Below are positions 1 to 11,487 of a stretch of 64,000 nucleotides of DNA, one piece after another (within the stretch, counting starts at the first letter, position 1; every line of letters begins with the position of its first letter). The notes beneath the pieces are model-generated. The model had not been told where the DNA came from. It saw only the letters and a list, made by a program, of their open reading frames with translations, and made no database searches. A program made the translations under genes and the position numbers. Source of the stretch: Acanthochlamys bracteata (Eukaryota > Streptophyta > Magnoliopsida > Pandanales > Velloziaceae); assembly GCA_019914995.1 (NCBI GenBank), contig CM034134.1, positions 576,145 through 640,144 on the forward strand. Reading direction: 5' to 3'.

Positions 1-1
1 T

Positions 2-277
2 CAGAAAAGCTTTATGCAGGTTCAAACTATCTTGGATCAAAATCGGGTTCTGATCAATGAAATTAACCAGAACCACGAATCGAAGGTACCCGACAACTTG
101 AGCCGCAATGTTGGTCTTATTCGTGAGCTCAACAACAACATCCGCCGTGTGGTTGACCTTTATGCGGACTTATCCACCTCATTCACAAAATCTATGGAGG
201 CCTCGTCAGAGGGCGACTCAGCAGGTACTCTCGTGTCCGATGGCAAGGCTGGACAGAAAAGAATTAGGTCAGGGTGA
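2..277 (+). CDS. ELF4-L: ELF4-like protein (EARLY FLOWERING 4 family), 3' part only
   Basis: The reading frame is open from the window edge, so the N-terminus lies outside. The visible 91 residues hold most of the DUF1313/ELF4 core: QVQTILDQNR, then INEINQNHESK, then NVGLIRELNNNIRRVVDLYADLS. A polar tail ends in GQKRIRSG. ELF4 is a small helical nuclear protein of the evening complex (ELF3-ELF4-LUX) that represses growth and clock genes at dusk. The core and the tail look closer to the ELF4-LIKE paralogues than to ELF4 itself, which is judged from memory. Genes of this family are normally intronless, which fits the open left edge. The stop is TGA at 275-277. Promoter and start codon are not in the window. 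Confidence 0.9.
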   Translation, partial: QKSFMQVQTILDQNRVLINEINQNHESKVPDNLSRNVGLIRELNNNIRRVVDLYADLSTSFTKSMEASSEGDSAGTLVSDGKAGQKRIRSG

Positions 278-968
278 AGCCATTAGAGGTGAATTCTTTC
301 ACGTCGATGAAACAGAGAGGCAGCAGTGATACGTTTGTTTGATAACCTTCTAATATGTTGAAGAGACTAGCAAGGAGCTACAGAGGTAATAATAGGCGGT
401 CTTTGTCTTGCATTTGTAACGCTTCTGTAACTGTGTCCCTTTTATTAACTTCATGTAGTACGTTCCACTGGAGCCTCATCTGCGTTAATCTTCTACCAAG
501 ATAGTGCATAATTCTTTATATCGATCTTGATTCATAGATAGCATCTTAGAATTCATCACCTTGGCTAAAATTTTATTTTCTATCAACATGCAGAACGAGT
601 CAAAAGATTGTTTTACTTTCAAATTTCTTTCGCAACCTTGATGAAATTTGAGTTTGCATTTCTATAGTTTTCTTTTATTGTCCATTTCAAGTTTCCACAA
701 ATGTTTTCACATTTGACACTTTGTTCTATTCAAGGACTTTTGAAACACGGCAAAAGTAACTAGGTATCATTCATTTATTGACAGCATTTGTTTGTGCTTT
801 TATTGATGATAACCTGAAAGTTCTTGTTGCTTTGCAACCACAACCATACCTCCAAATAATTGAGTTTTTTTCTTTCTTTGTTACGCATGATCCTATAGTT
901 CAGGTATATTTTGAGCAAACCAAAAAATGCTACAATTTATAAGGATTTAGAGAAATTGGATCGTTCGC

Positions 969-1066
969 TGGATCTGGTTTATAATAGAACGGAATGAAAA
1001 AAACAGATTCATGCAGTCAAACTCACTCAAGTGGGGATAAATATTTTGTTTGTTGTTGTTGTTACC
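969..1066 (-). repeat. Dispersed SINE-like module, copy 1
   Basis: Read on the minus strand, this is an AAC-repeat start followed by a block with TTTATCCCCACTTG, then GCATGAATC, then CATTCCGTTCTATTATAAACC. The same order of blocks occurs at 24671-24763, 25001-25090 (both plus strand) and 52428-52517 (minus strand). Four matching copies in 64 kb show a dispersed repeat. I have not assigned it to a named family. Confidence 0.65.
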
Positions 1067-3377
1067 GCAGGATCATGATGGTTACTAGTTCCACTATTTT
1101 CTTTTTCTTGAAGTTCAATTTCTGTGCAGCCATTTATTTTAATCGTCAATAGTTAGAATTTGCATGATCTTTTCAGTGAAGTTATTATCTAGTGACAGAA
1201 TAGAACTTTGTTTGAGTTCTCATGATGCAGTCTTTATGACATCGAGAAAGTTTGTATACTACTTCTTTGTGATTCCAATTACAAGTGAAGTTTCAGATAC
1301 AAAGTGAAAGAGTTGTTCTTCAAATGCAATAGCAAAAAAAGTTGGAACTTTTGTTGTTGCTGTCGTTGTTGTTGTTCTTGTGTTGCAATGGCTGCAAGAA
1401 AGAAAGAATATAGAGGTATGTGAAGATGCCAGTAGCATCAGAGAAAGCAGGCAACTTTAGGTAGGATTTTTAGTTTGTTGTTGTTTGTTTTCTAGTTTTC
1501 TGAGCACTTCTTCAATCATGCAAAACAACCAACAAAGGCTAGTAGCAGATTCTTGAGATTGAAAAGATCATATGCACTTGTTTGTCCCTATCTTCTTGTT
1601 CCCAATCTTGAGATTAAAAAGTAAGATAAAAATGAAAGTGAAAGTGAAGATAAAGATAAAGATGATTGAAAAATAGTTATTTGATCTTGTAATATTTGAA
1701 TATATTAGTAAGATTAAAGACTTAACGTTGTTTAGATAGAATATAAAAATGAGCAAGTAATGAATATAAATTTATGATAAAAAACTCAATAACTATTTTT
1801 TAGTTATATTAATATAATAAAAAATTTATTAATATAATTTTAAATTAATTTTAGATATAACTTAACACAATTAATTAATTATATAATATAAAAAGTATGT
1901 AGTGAATATATAAATTAAAAATTCTTATAATAAAATACAAAACGTGCTAATTTTTTAAAATTTTAAAAACCTTTTAGAGTTACGAAAAAAATGAGAAGAA
2001 GAGTAGTAGATTGAAAAAAAATTGAAGTTCAATTTTAATCTCCGTTACACTATGAGTGTCGTTATTTTGCGCTAAACTCATTTTTTTTGAAAATAAATTT
2101 AAAAGATTAGATTAAAAATTAAAAATATTTAATTAAAATAAACTTTTATATATATTTTAGAAATAAATTTTGGATAGAAAAATTAAAAAAATAAAATTTA
2201 AGAAGTTGATAAACACGTCTTATATGGGAGCGTGAGATTTTAATCTCTAAACAGTATGTTACAAGATTAAATGATTTATTTTATTTAAACTTAATGAAGA
2301 TTTTGCCAAACGGTGAGTTTGAAATTGAACTTTTTTTTTAAATAAAAAATATTTTTATTTTTTTTTGAAAAATAAATTTTATTTTTTTTATTTCTAAAAA
2401 ATAATAAAAATATATAATAAAAATTTTTTATTACGTAAAATTTTTCTACAAAATCTAAATTTTTAAATATTTATAATATTAAAAAATATAAAATTGAAAA
2501 AATTAAAAAATTATTTTTTGAAACGTGACGCCAAACGCATCCCGTTTCTCTCAATACAAACAATAAGTTCGGAACGGTTTAGTAAAGTTTTTTATTAGTA
2601 TAATTTTTAATTTTTTAATAAACTTTGTATAGTATTGGTAAAAGTTTAGAAAATTTATAAAAAATTCAGTTGAATAGTACGTCATAAATTTTTAATAAAA
2701 AGTTAAACTTATTTTTAAAATAATTAGAATATACATTATTTTATAAAGAAATTTATAGTAAGGAAGTCTAAATGATCGGGACATGTATGTCAGGCTAGTT
2801 TTGCATGCATTAATTTGGCATCTATCAATGATTTTGGTTGTTGTTTTCAGATCCCTAAGACTTCAGCATCCGCAGACTAGGGTTGTATCTAAAGATAAAC
2901 TCATTTTTAAAAAAATAATTAAATAATTAAATAAAAAATTAGAAATATTTAAATAAAATAAATTTTTAAATAGATTTTGTATTATAAAAATTTTTAAAAT
3001 AAATTTGAAAATTTTTTTGAAATAAATTTGAAATTAAAAAAATATATTTTAAAATTTTTATTTATTTATTAAAAATAAGTATGAAGAAAGTGAAATTTAA
3101 AGGTTAGGTAAACAAACCCTTATTGGAGATGATTTTAGTCTATCTAGTTTTAGACTTTTAGGGATCTATAGGATCGAATTTATGAAGTGAAAATATTTAA
3201 TTTTTTAAATGAGATAATTTAAAAATAAATAATAATAATAATAATATTTCACAATGTATAATATTTTTAGTATTTCAAAATTTTAAATATATTTTGTAAA
3301 ATATTTTCAAAAATTATTTTAAATATAAAATAAAAGTTAAAAATAAAAAAAAGATGATAAGCACTGCTAATTGTTTA

Positions 3378-3636
3378 GGGAGTGTTTCGGAGTGCTTATG
3401 AAATGAAAATTTTCTGAAATAGAAAGTATTTTTATTTTTTTTGAAAAATAAGTTTTATTTTTTTACTTCAAAAAAAATAATAAAAATGTGCAATAAAGAG
3501 ATCTTACTCCGTAGAATTTTTTTACACTTTCTAAATTTTTAAATAAATTATTTATATATTTATAAAATATGTATTGAAAAATGTGAAATGAAAAAAATTG
3601 ATAAGCAGCTTTTTATAAGCTGCGCCAAACGCACCC
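3378..3636. mobile_element. MITE, family A (TTTGG-ended, PIF/Harbinger-like)
   Basis: About 260 bp. It matches the element at 28998-29257 along its whole length: GGG start, TTTTCTGAAAT near the left end, a GTAGAATTTTTTTACAC block, AAATATGTATTGAAAAA, and a right end with GCCAAACGCACCC. The ends are inverted repeats. The flanks are TTA (left) and TAA (right), close to the 3-bp TWA target site of PIF/Harbinger elements. It is more diverged than the RPA1 intron copy. Confidence 0.65.
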
Positions 3637-4959
3637 TAATTAAACTACTATTTATTTATGAGTTCTCGAGCGAGCTTAAGTGTATGTTTAATTCGATATT
3701 AATTTATTTTTTGACAGCGAGTTTATAAAATATAAATTTAGAATTAAATAAGTTTAGTAAAATATAAATTTTTATATTTATTTTATATTAAAAGTAATTT
3801 AAAAGAGAAATTTTTGTTTTAAAATTTTGAATTTTGAAAATAAATTTTTGTGGGAAAATTTAGTTTAATTTTTATGTTTGTTTTAGGACATGTTTGGCTA
3901 AGTTTAAAATTTAGAGCTTTCATTCAAAAGCTGCTGTTTATGTGCTTTTGCTGAAAGAAGCGGCTTGTGCTTTCTTACCGAAAAAGCTGCTTTTTATTGA
4001 ATTCTGTTTGAATAAATTTTACTGTTTAAAGCTTTTTATAAAAGAAAATTTAAAATATATTTGGCTAAGCTTGTACTTATAAATGAATATAATATACAAT
4101 AACTAAAATACCCTTAAATATATAATATATTATTAAATTTACGAATCTATTATCTAATAAATGATATATTATTAATTTATGAATCTATTTACGAATATAT
4201 TATTAAATTTAATAACTATGTCTTTAAGTATATAATAAATAATATATTATTAAAATTTTAAGTTTATTTTCATATATTATCTAATTTTTTGAATTAATTT
4301 TATAATATATTTTAAGAATATTTTTGTTTAATATTTTAATAATAATATTTATAAATATATTAATAAATATATTATTATTATTAAAAATTTTGTAATAATA
4401 TATTTAAATACTTGTAAATATATAATATATTAATATTTAATATAATACATTTTAATAGTTATCTCCAAACCAAAGAAAAATATTGGTGTAAAATAATAGT
4501 AAAAATTAACAAGGAAAGAGAATCACTTACTTGTTTTTCTTGTTACTTCACAAAGTGAAATTCACAAAAAAAAAAAAAACATTTCAACAGATTCATGGTT
4601 GATATCACATATATAAGAAAGAAAAATGCTTTACAGAAATTCTCTTTTAACCTTTAAAATTTCACTAAACAGGAACCTAGTTAAAAAAACAATTCCAAAT
4701 ATTTTAGCTAACCAAAGAAGCATCTTTTCAACACAGATAGCAATTATCAACAACCAAATATTTTAGCTAAATGAGCTTGCAAACAATTTTAGCCAACTGT
4801 TTTTGCTAACTGACCTTTCAAACAATCTATTGAAAAAATGTATTACTAACTGTTTTAGCTAACTCATACACCACTGCTTAAAAGATGTTAAAATTTTTTT
4901 TTAAATATTACAAGCTGCTATCAATAAGTAGAAGCAAATGACAGCAGGGAACAACAGAG

Positions 4960-5053
4960 GAACACCACTCTGCTTGCAGTAACAAGCTAGAACAAAAGAA
5001 CACCACTCTGCTTGCAGTAACAAGCTAGAACAAAAGAACACCACTCTGCTTCC
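4960..5053. repeat. 38-bp tandem repeat, about 2.5 copies
   Basis: The unit starts GAACACCACTCTGCTTGCAG and repeats at 4960, 4998 and (partly) 5036. The first two copies are identical. It sits inside the 3886-7001 element. Confidence 0.9.
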
Positions 5054-6146
5054 AGGACAGAGGAACACCAAAACCTTCAACCTCAGGACCTGCATACCAG
5101 TAAGATATTTATTTTAAAACCGAAAACCTTCAAGATATTATGTGATTGTTTAAACATGTAATTGCTAAGCCTAGGATAACACATGGAAGTTCCTACCTCA
5201 TAGTAGCAAAATACTGGAAACTAAAAGAAGTACATAAAGCAAGCAAATTACCAGATACAAGCATACTTTCCTTGCTGCAGAATTGATATTGAAGTGAATG
5301 TTCAATATATTCTACAATGGCTCTGATTAAAAACTTCAAAGCATAGATGAAGTTCCAGACAAGACAACAAGTTTTTCCTTAAGATAATCCTCAAGAACAG
5401 AAAGCTAGATCACAAACCTTGCATGCACCATAATATTATCACAAACACAGACATGTATGGAAGTAACAAGTATATATTTGCTTATTTGTTTCAATTGTTC
5501 ACCTAGAAACCTACTGCAAAATCAAAAAAATCAGTGTAAATTACATTCCAGTAAGGAAAAGGACCACAAATTCTATTCCATCTTTTGTTTCCTATAATGT
5601 GCATATTGATCTAATCTTGTGGTTTATCGAATTAAAATCAATAGCCTAACTTGATATCACTAGCTTTCTGAGTTTGAACAATAGCTCCCATTCTCTAAGT
5701 GTCCATTGATGGGTAGTATCTATGCTCTGCTGGCATTAGCAGAGGGACGCGGAAGGCAAATGCATTTGATTTTAAACCTGGGGGTTGAGGGTGCTGGATG
5801 CCTTGCTACTGCAGAGAGTCAGAGACACAAGAGCTCTGGAAAGCATTCCTGCATGGGCAACAAGCCTTTGTCTTGCAGCTTTAGTGCAATCATAAAGCAC
5901 ATATTTGAGCAGTTAGAAAAATAAAGGATATGCTGAACAGAGAGCTAAGTACCTAAACAGAGAGCAATTCATCAAATGCAAAATGAAGAATGGGTAGTTG
6001 CTAAGTTCCGAGACCTGAAGTCAATTAAATCGAAACCCAAATGAACAAAGCATTACTACGAAAAAATCTGAAATGAGTCGGAACTTAACAACAAAAAATA
6101 CTGCATAAATTCTGAGACCAAACGCCAATCAAACGAGACTGAAATG

Positions 6147-6568
6147 TGTAAAACATATTCAAATCAAAGCCCAAACAAGCTTATCAAGAACTGCAGCAAA
6201 CTCAATCCATGGCAGTCTCTCTGCAATCCTCTCTCCAATAGAGGTTTCGGAGTTAAAGACAAAACAAGCTTGAAAGGTATTGTTCCCGATGAATTCCTTT
6301 CTTCTTGGTACACAACAGACCAGTGTCAAACGCTGGACCCTGCAGCCGCCACGGCATTCTACATTCCGTTTTACTCGGGCCTTGCCGTAGTAAAACATCT
6401 TTGGTCGTTAACTAGTTCGCCTGAGGACCGCGTCGTGGCTGTACAGACATGCTGAGTTGGATAAAGCAGCAAGAGCCATGAAAGATGACAGATAATGGCC
6501 GCTGGCATTTTATAACACTTGGTCGGATTACTTGGGACTTTCGGCGACCGTCTGCTGAAGGTTGGGCC
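6147..6568 (+). pseudogene. GT47 exostosin-type glycosyltransferase fragment (MUR3/KATAMARI-like)
   Basis: Translation on the plus strand gives hallmarks of the plant xyloglucan galactosyltransferase branch of GT47, in the right order: NPWQSLCNPLSNRGFG, then LDPAAATAFYIPFYSGL with KHLW, then, in a different frame from 6485, HFITLGRITWDFRRP. In intact family members these lie in the Golgi-lumen domain, and the last motif follows the second after about 50 residues. Here the catalytic C-terminal half and the N-terminal anchor are absent. At least one frame break separates the second and third motifs, at about 6453-6490. The fragment lies wholly inside the TTA-flanked element, which suggests capture by the transposon. 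It is not expected to encode an active enzyme. Confidence 0.75.
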
Positions 6569-7001
6569 TCTAGTTCTCAAACCATGGAAGCAGAAGAGAA
6601 AGTTCACCCGCTGCGTGAACCGCTCAATTGCGCGGGGAGAAAAAAATTGCGGCGGGGAGAAGGAGAGCAGAGCAGAATCGCGGCGGGAGGATGAGAGCAG
6701 AGCGGAGAGAGCGAGAGAGGGATGCGGGAGCGAATGGCGCAGCATAGAGAAATGAGTGAGGTAGGGGAAATATATTGAAGTGTAATTTTGTGAACTTACT
6801 GGAGAGCGAATTGTCTTTTCACGTTTCTAAGAAAAGAAGCTCCGTGCTGCTTTTTGGAGAAGCATAATGTGTGATGCTTTTATTTTTGAACGAGATAAGC
6901 TGCTTATTTTCTGCAAAAATCGATGACGGCCAAACATATTTTTCACTGTTAAGTGCTTTTTTTAAAACAAAAGCACTAAATAAACAAAATCAAACATGTC
7001 C

Positions 7002-7672
7002 TTAATTTAAAATAACTTAGAAAGTTGAAAGCGAGTAAAAAAAAAATTAAATTGTAAAATGCTTCTATTTAAAAAAAAATTCAATTGTAAAAAAATTATG
7101 CAATGATTTTCTTTAAAAAATTAAAAATAAAAATTGAATGAGTTATAATTTTTTTAAGAATAAATAAATTAAATATATATATTTAAAAGTATTGATAAAA
7201 TAATATATTTAAAAACTTTTTTTTTTTCTAAAACCTTTTCTAATAAGCAGTCTCAAATGTTCACGAGTGATGGTTTGGGTATCTTCTATAAATTTAAATA
7301 ATACCTTTTACAAATTTTTTACAAAATCTTTTTAAAATTAAACACTTCCTAACGATCTATTGTTTATTTACTCCAGCTGCCTTCATAGACTTGGATAATT
7401 ATTAATATATTAAACAAACTCATGCACTTGTCATGTTCATAACTTCTCTAATTAACTAATTAATTAATCAATTTACATAAGCAGACCGGATTCTTCCTGA
7501 CAACCCTTTAGCGGGTTCCGGATCGTTGGATGCTCGAACTCCGACCCGTTATAAAACTTAGAAAGTAGAGAAACATTGAACGGTGTGCTATACTGGTTTT
7601 GAAAGTTCACTAGGGTTTTGAATTTGGTAGTCCAAAAGAAAATAAAAACAATTTCACTCTTGATTCGAAGCT
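7002..7672. other. SmG upstream region
   Basis: AT-rich to about 7480, then more balanced sequence up to the start codon, with CGGGTTCCGGATCG near 7513. The last 100 bp or so are presumably SmG leader. I see no convincing TATA box and no other gene. Confidence 0.4.
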
Positions 7673-10381
7673 ATGAGTCGTTCAGGACAACCACCGGATC
7701 TCAAGAAGTAAGTAAAATTGTTCAATCTTTTAATTTTTTTTGGAATTTTTTTATGATTTTCTCGTGATTATTTTGATCTTGGTTTCAGGTACATGGACAA
7801 GAACCTACAAAGTAAGGATTTATCCTTTTCTCCACTTAATTTCTGGAATTTCTGTTGTTAATGATTTGAACTTTGCTTTTATTTGCTTGCTTTGTTTCAT
7901 TAGAACAGTAATCCAAGTTGAAATATTAGAAATTGTCTATTACAAATTTTGTGGTGATAATTTATTATCTAGTAGAAGCATTAACCATGATCAGAGTTTG
8001 GGAGTAGGAAATTTTCGTTTAATTTATTCACAGTATAATTCGATTTTTATTTTATTTATTATTTTATGTTATTTTGTTTTATTTTTTGAACTTTTCTGGT
8101 AATGGTTTTATGAAAGCATGCAGAGATTGGTTTTGCACAAACTCCAATTTTTTGGTTCTAGGAAATCGGGAGATCTAGGACTGAATAAGTTTGAGAGCTT
8201 CCGGTGTAGTTGTAGAAGTGCTGTACTAGTTAGATTAGGTTTATCACAATTGAAGTTGGTTAGATTAGTTTACATTATGTCTGTCATAGGCTTGTGTATA
8301 CAACTTTGTTCTTGCATAATATTATTGATAAAAGATATTATTATTTCACTGGTAATGTGATACGGATCATGCATAACTAACCTTGACACCCGCACCAGCA
8401 GCCATGGTCACCAAGGCAAGAGCCGCATTCCTCTAAGGCGCAACTCTAGGTATTTTCCAAACAGCTAGATCCTACAGCACCACATCTACTCGTGATCCAC
8501 AATTGTCTTGACTGCACCCACCAGTGAGTGGTTGAGCTGCATCTCATAATTCTATGTTCTTAACGCTGACTGTTAGAGATTTTGCTGCTTTTGAATAGGA
8601 GCTACGTCTCCTCTTAATGCTATGTGTGTGTGCTTCAGATGAGGAGGGGAGAAGGATGAATCAAAACTTTCTACCTTACTTTTCTCTATTTTTTCTTATT
8701 GTTTGCTCTAGTTTCTGCAATAGAAGGTCGGAACCACTCATCATAAGGTTGTTGCAGAAAAACATAGCAAACAATAAGGAAGAGCAAAGGAAAATAAGTT
8801 TGAAAATTTGATTCATTTTCCTTTCCTACTCGTCTGAAGCATATACGCATATAGCTTTGAGGGAAAAATGCAGCTCTTACCTGCAAGCAGCAAAATCTCG
8901 TACAATCATCATTGAGAACATAGACATTAATAACATGCAGCTCAACCACTCGGTGGTGTCTCTAGTCAGAGACAATTGTGGATCACGAGTAGATGTGATG
9001 CTGTAGAGAGGACCTAGCTGTTTAGAAAATACCTGGGGTTGCGCCTTGGAGAAATGCTGGCTTTTGCCTTAGTGACCATGGGCGCTGGTGTGGGTTGTCA
9101 GTACTTGTTACCTTAGGTTGTGATGAGCTTCTATGAAGGTTTTGTATATTGACCTCGTGAATAATCATTTCTTGTTTTGGTCCAGTCAAAATTTTGGAGC
9201 TTAATTACATCTCATAACAATATGTTATCTACAGATTGAAGTTGCTTGATTAATCAAGTGTTTGGGTTATGGCTGTCTAGATCAAAATTAAGTTCTTCGA
9301 AGCCTTTGCTTCCATTGCTTTGGTCATTCACTGCTCCAGCAGTTGTAATAATAACCTGCATATTGCAATGGCTGGAGCTCTTGCTTTTTGTCTTTCCTTC
9401 TTCATTTTGTAATATCCTAATCCTATGAAGTTCCATGGTTTCATGCCAGTTAGTGTTCAACATTCTCAAGTACCTTTTTGAAGATCTGCTTTTTTCTTTC
9501 CATGTATCTCATCAGACCTGGTTTGTCAAATTCTGTCTACTAAACCACCAAGCTTTACCATGGAAACATACAAATAAAGAAATTGCATTGAAAGTCGTAG
9601 CTTGATCTTTCTTCTATTCCATCTAACTGATAGCTAACATGGTTGAGTACAATTGCTTCGCACATTTGGTTTACAGTTATTCTTCGTATGGAATCCTTTA
9701 CCTCTGTTAACTGTAGTATATTTACTCCTCATTTGACTGTTTATTCTGTTAGCTTGCTTTTTTCAATATTGAAATGCTTTTAAGAGCTCCATTGCTGGTT
9801 TATAGGTAATTAAGTAGAAATGGGTGTGGATATTCAAACTTTCCTTGAGAAACTTGCTTATTTGCTATCTTTCTTCACTTTACAATTTGCAGTAAAGCTG
9901 AATGCGAACAGGGTTGTTGTTGGAACCCTCCGTGGTTTTGATCAGTTCATGAACCTTGTGATTGACAACACAGTGGAGGTCAATGGCAATGAAAAGACTG
10001 ACATAGGGATGGTGGTACGTAGTTTTACTGCATCACTCCGGCTGCTTTCAATTTCAGTAGTCAGTAAATTGCACATTTCCTTTTAGGATATGTTTCAATT
10101 GCACGAAACTCATTTTCTCCTGCCAGATTTTAAGTTCAAACTCATTTCCTGTGTTTTAGTTTACTCTGAACTCATTGAACTCACCTCTAATCCACTTCTT
10201 AGCAAATTAAGTCTCATCGAACTCAGTTTCATGAAACTTATTTCCTACCAATTAAACCACACCCTTAATGAAGAAATACTCAGATGAATCACTGGTTTGA
10301 TTTGCTTGCTAATTTCAGGTTATCAGAGGAAACAGCGTTGTGATGATTGAAGCCCTTGAGCCAGTTGCAAGAACACAGTAG
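7673..10381 (+). CDS. SNRPG: Small nuclear ribonucleoprotein G (SmG), 4 exons
   Basis: Exons 7673-7707, 7789-7811, 9893-10014 and 10319-10381 give 243 nt, an 80-residue protein beginning MSRSGQPPDLKKYMDKNLQ. The rest holds the Sm1 motif (LNANRVVVGTLRGFDQFMN, the GxxxGxDxxMN-type loop that contacts RNA) and the Sm2 motif (GMVVIRGNSVVMIEAL). SmG is one of seven Sm proteins forming the ring on U1, U2, U4 and U5 snRNA in the spliceosome. Length and residues match plant SmG closely, and all splice sites are GT-AG. Intron 2 (about 2.1 kb) holds a large inverted repeat. Intron 3 is mostly a MITE. The gene looks intact. Confidence 0.95.
8378..9112. repeat. Long inverted repeat (foldback) inside SmG intron 2
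   Basis: The left arm (about 8378-8720) is matched in reverse complement by the right arm (about 8750-9112), with a spacer of about 30 nt. Shared blocks include CCATGGTCAC, AAGGCGCAAC, ATTTTCCAAACAGCTAG, CTACTCGTGATCCACAATTG, GTGGTTGAGCTGCAT, AGATTTTGCTGCTT and CTTATTGTTTGCT. The arms differ by substitutions and small indels, so the repeat is not recent. No clear target duplication was found. It could be a foldback transposon or an inverted duplication. Transcribed as part of the intron, it could form a hairpin of over 300 bp. Confidence 0.85.
10086..10264. mobile_element. MITE, family B (Tourist-like), in SmG intron 3
   Basis: 179 bp with inverted ends: GGATATGTTTCAATTG at the left and CAATTAAACCACACCC at the right. 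It has TTA on both sides (10083-10085 and 10265-10267), the PIF/Harbinger signature. It fills well over half of the 304-bp intron without touching the splice sites. Related copies lie at 11086-11358, 44594-44885, 49996-50159 and 54168-54472. Confidence 0.75.
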
Positions 10382-11085
10382 TTTGACAACCATGTTTATT
10401 TCTAAACATTTTCTGCCCAGAAATGGTGTTGTACTGTATCCACTGTTAATTAACTGCCGAGTCATATAACTGGTTTTGAACTAAAATCATGTAGTATCCT
10501 TGTTTTTATGTTGCATCTTGCTTGTATAACCGTGATCCAACTTTATTCTACTACCCCTTAAGTTTCCCTTGTTTGGCTTTTCATCTAAACCCTGACAGTG
10601 AGAAATGAAGTCTGATAGAAGTAGAGTATAGAATGATAACTGAAATATATTAGGTAGAATTGGAAGTCAATTTTTTAAGTGGAGGTGAAAGTGGATTGAA
10701 GAATGGTAATTGGAATATAAGAAGTGGCTCAAATTGAAACATTGCAGTTAGGCATGTACTCTTGCGACAGGTTAGTAACTTATTAATTTATAATTGCATT
10801 TAGTTTGCAACGTTTACATGTGGAGATTCACTATATAGTTTGCCCAAAAACTTTTGCTGTTATGGTGTCCTTGCACACAGTTATGGTTTTTTAGTTTCTT
10901 GTGAACAACTCTTTCCTTGTGCAGCATGTACGCTATGTTAGACTTTCAAAGACATCATTTGATGTGGAATGCCTTTTGTTGTTGAATCTTGGCATGCTAC
11001 AAGTAACTACTAAGTGAAATATCAAAGAGTAAATAGATTGAAATTGTCCGAATGCCCGTCATTACTGAATACAAGTAATTACTAA

Positions 11086-11358
11086 GGGCGTGTTTTAGAC
11101 AAACTTTATTTTTTTTTTTCAAATTTTGAGTTCCGAACAGTTCATATATTTTAATTATATAAAAAACATAAAACTCTACTTTCACATATAAAATTTTAAT
11201 TTTAATTTTTTTATTTGTATATTTTTTAATATAGTTATATTTTTTAATTGTTAATATATTTTAAAAAATATTAAAATATAAATACTGAATTATATTTTAA
11301 TTTTTTTTAAGAAATTTTATTTTTATGAAAATTAATTACGTACATTTAAAACACGTCC
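11086..11358. mobile_element. MITE, family B
   Basis: 273 bp starting GGGCGTGTTTTAGAC and ending TTTAAAACACGTCC, with TAA on both sides (11083-11085 and 11359-11361). The interior shares TTTTGAGTTCCGAACAGTTC with the copies at 44594-44885 and 54168-54472. Confidence 0.75.
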
Positions 11359-11487
11359 TAAGTGAAAGTTGGAAGAGTTAACGGTTGAAATTGTCGAAAT
11401 TCCATTGTATATTTCCAATTCAGCTAAAATTCACTCAGAACGTGCTGCTGGCTCAAGGTACTGATATTTACTGGCTTTCGATTTCAG

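Larger units (their letters stand above)
278..3885. other. ELF4-like 3' flank and AT-rich intergenic DNA
   Basis: About 1.2 kb after the stop is mixed-composition flank, with a GTT-rich stretch near 1050-1065 and another near 1340-1375. From about 1600 the DNA is strongly AT-rich and made of decayed short transposons. A copy of the TTTGG-ended MITE family is recognisable at roughly 2318-2543, and a better one at 3378-3636. I see no gene in this stretch. Confidence 0.6.
3886..7001. mobile_element. 3.1 kb PIF/Harbinger-like element carrying a GT47 gene fragment
   Basis: The left end reads GGACATGTTTGGC and the right end is its inverse, with GCCAAACATA set inside and CAAACATGTCC at the tip. The element is flanked on both sides by TTA, the usual PIF/Harbinger target duplication. 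Subterminal regions on both sides carry AAGCTGCTTTT-type motifs in inverted orientation. No transposase was recognised inside, so it is probably non-autonomous. The interior is less AT-rich than the surroundings. It holds a 38-bp tandem repeat (4960-5053) and host-derived coding sequence (6147-6568). Superfamily assignment rests on the end sequence and the 3-bp duplication only. Confidence 0.65.

Noticed and set aside
4901-5095. 64-codon minus-strand frame
   Set aside because: Made by the 38-bp tandem repeat. No protein similarity recognised.
6371-6745. 124-codon minus-strand frame in the 3.1 kb element
   Set aside because: It overlaps antisense to the GT47 fragment, which has clear family motifs on the plus strand. 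The Ser/Pro/Arg-rich start looks like leader DNA.
7740-8102. 120-codon plus-strand frame starting near SmG exon 2
   Set aside because: It is SmG intron 2 read through in another frame. The real exon 2 is only 23 nt within it.
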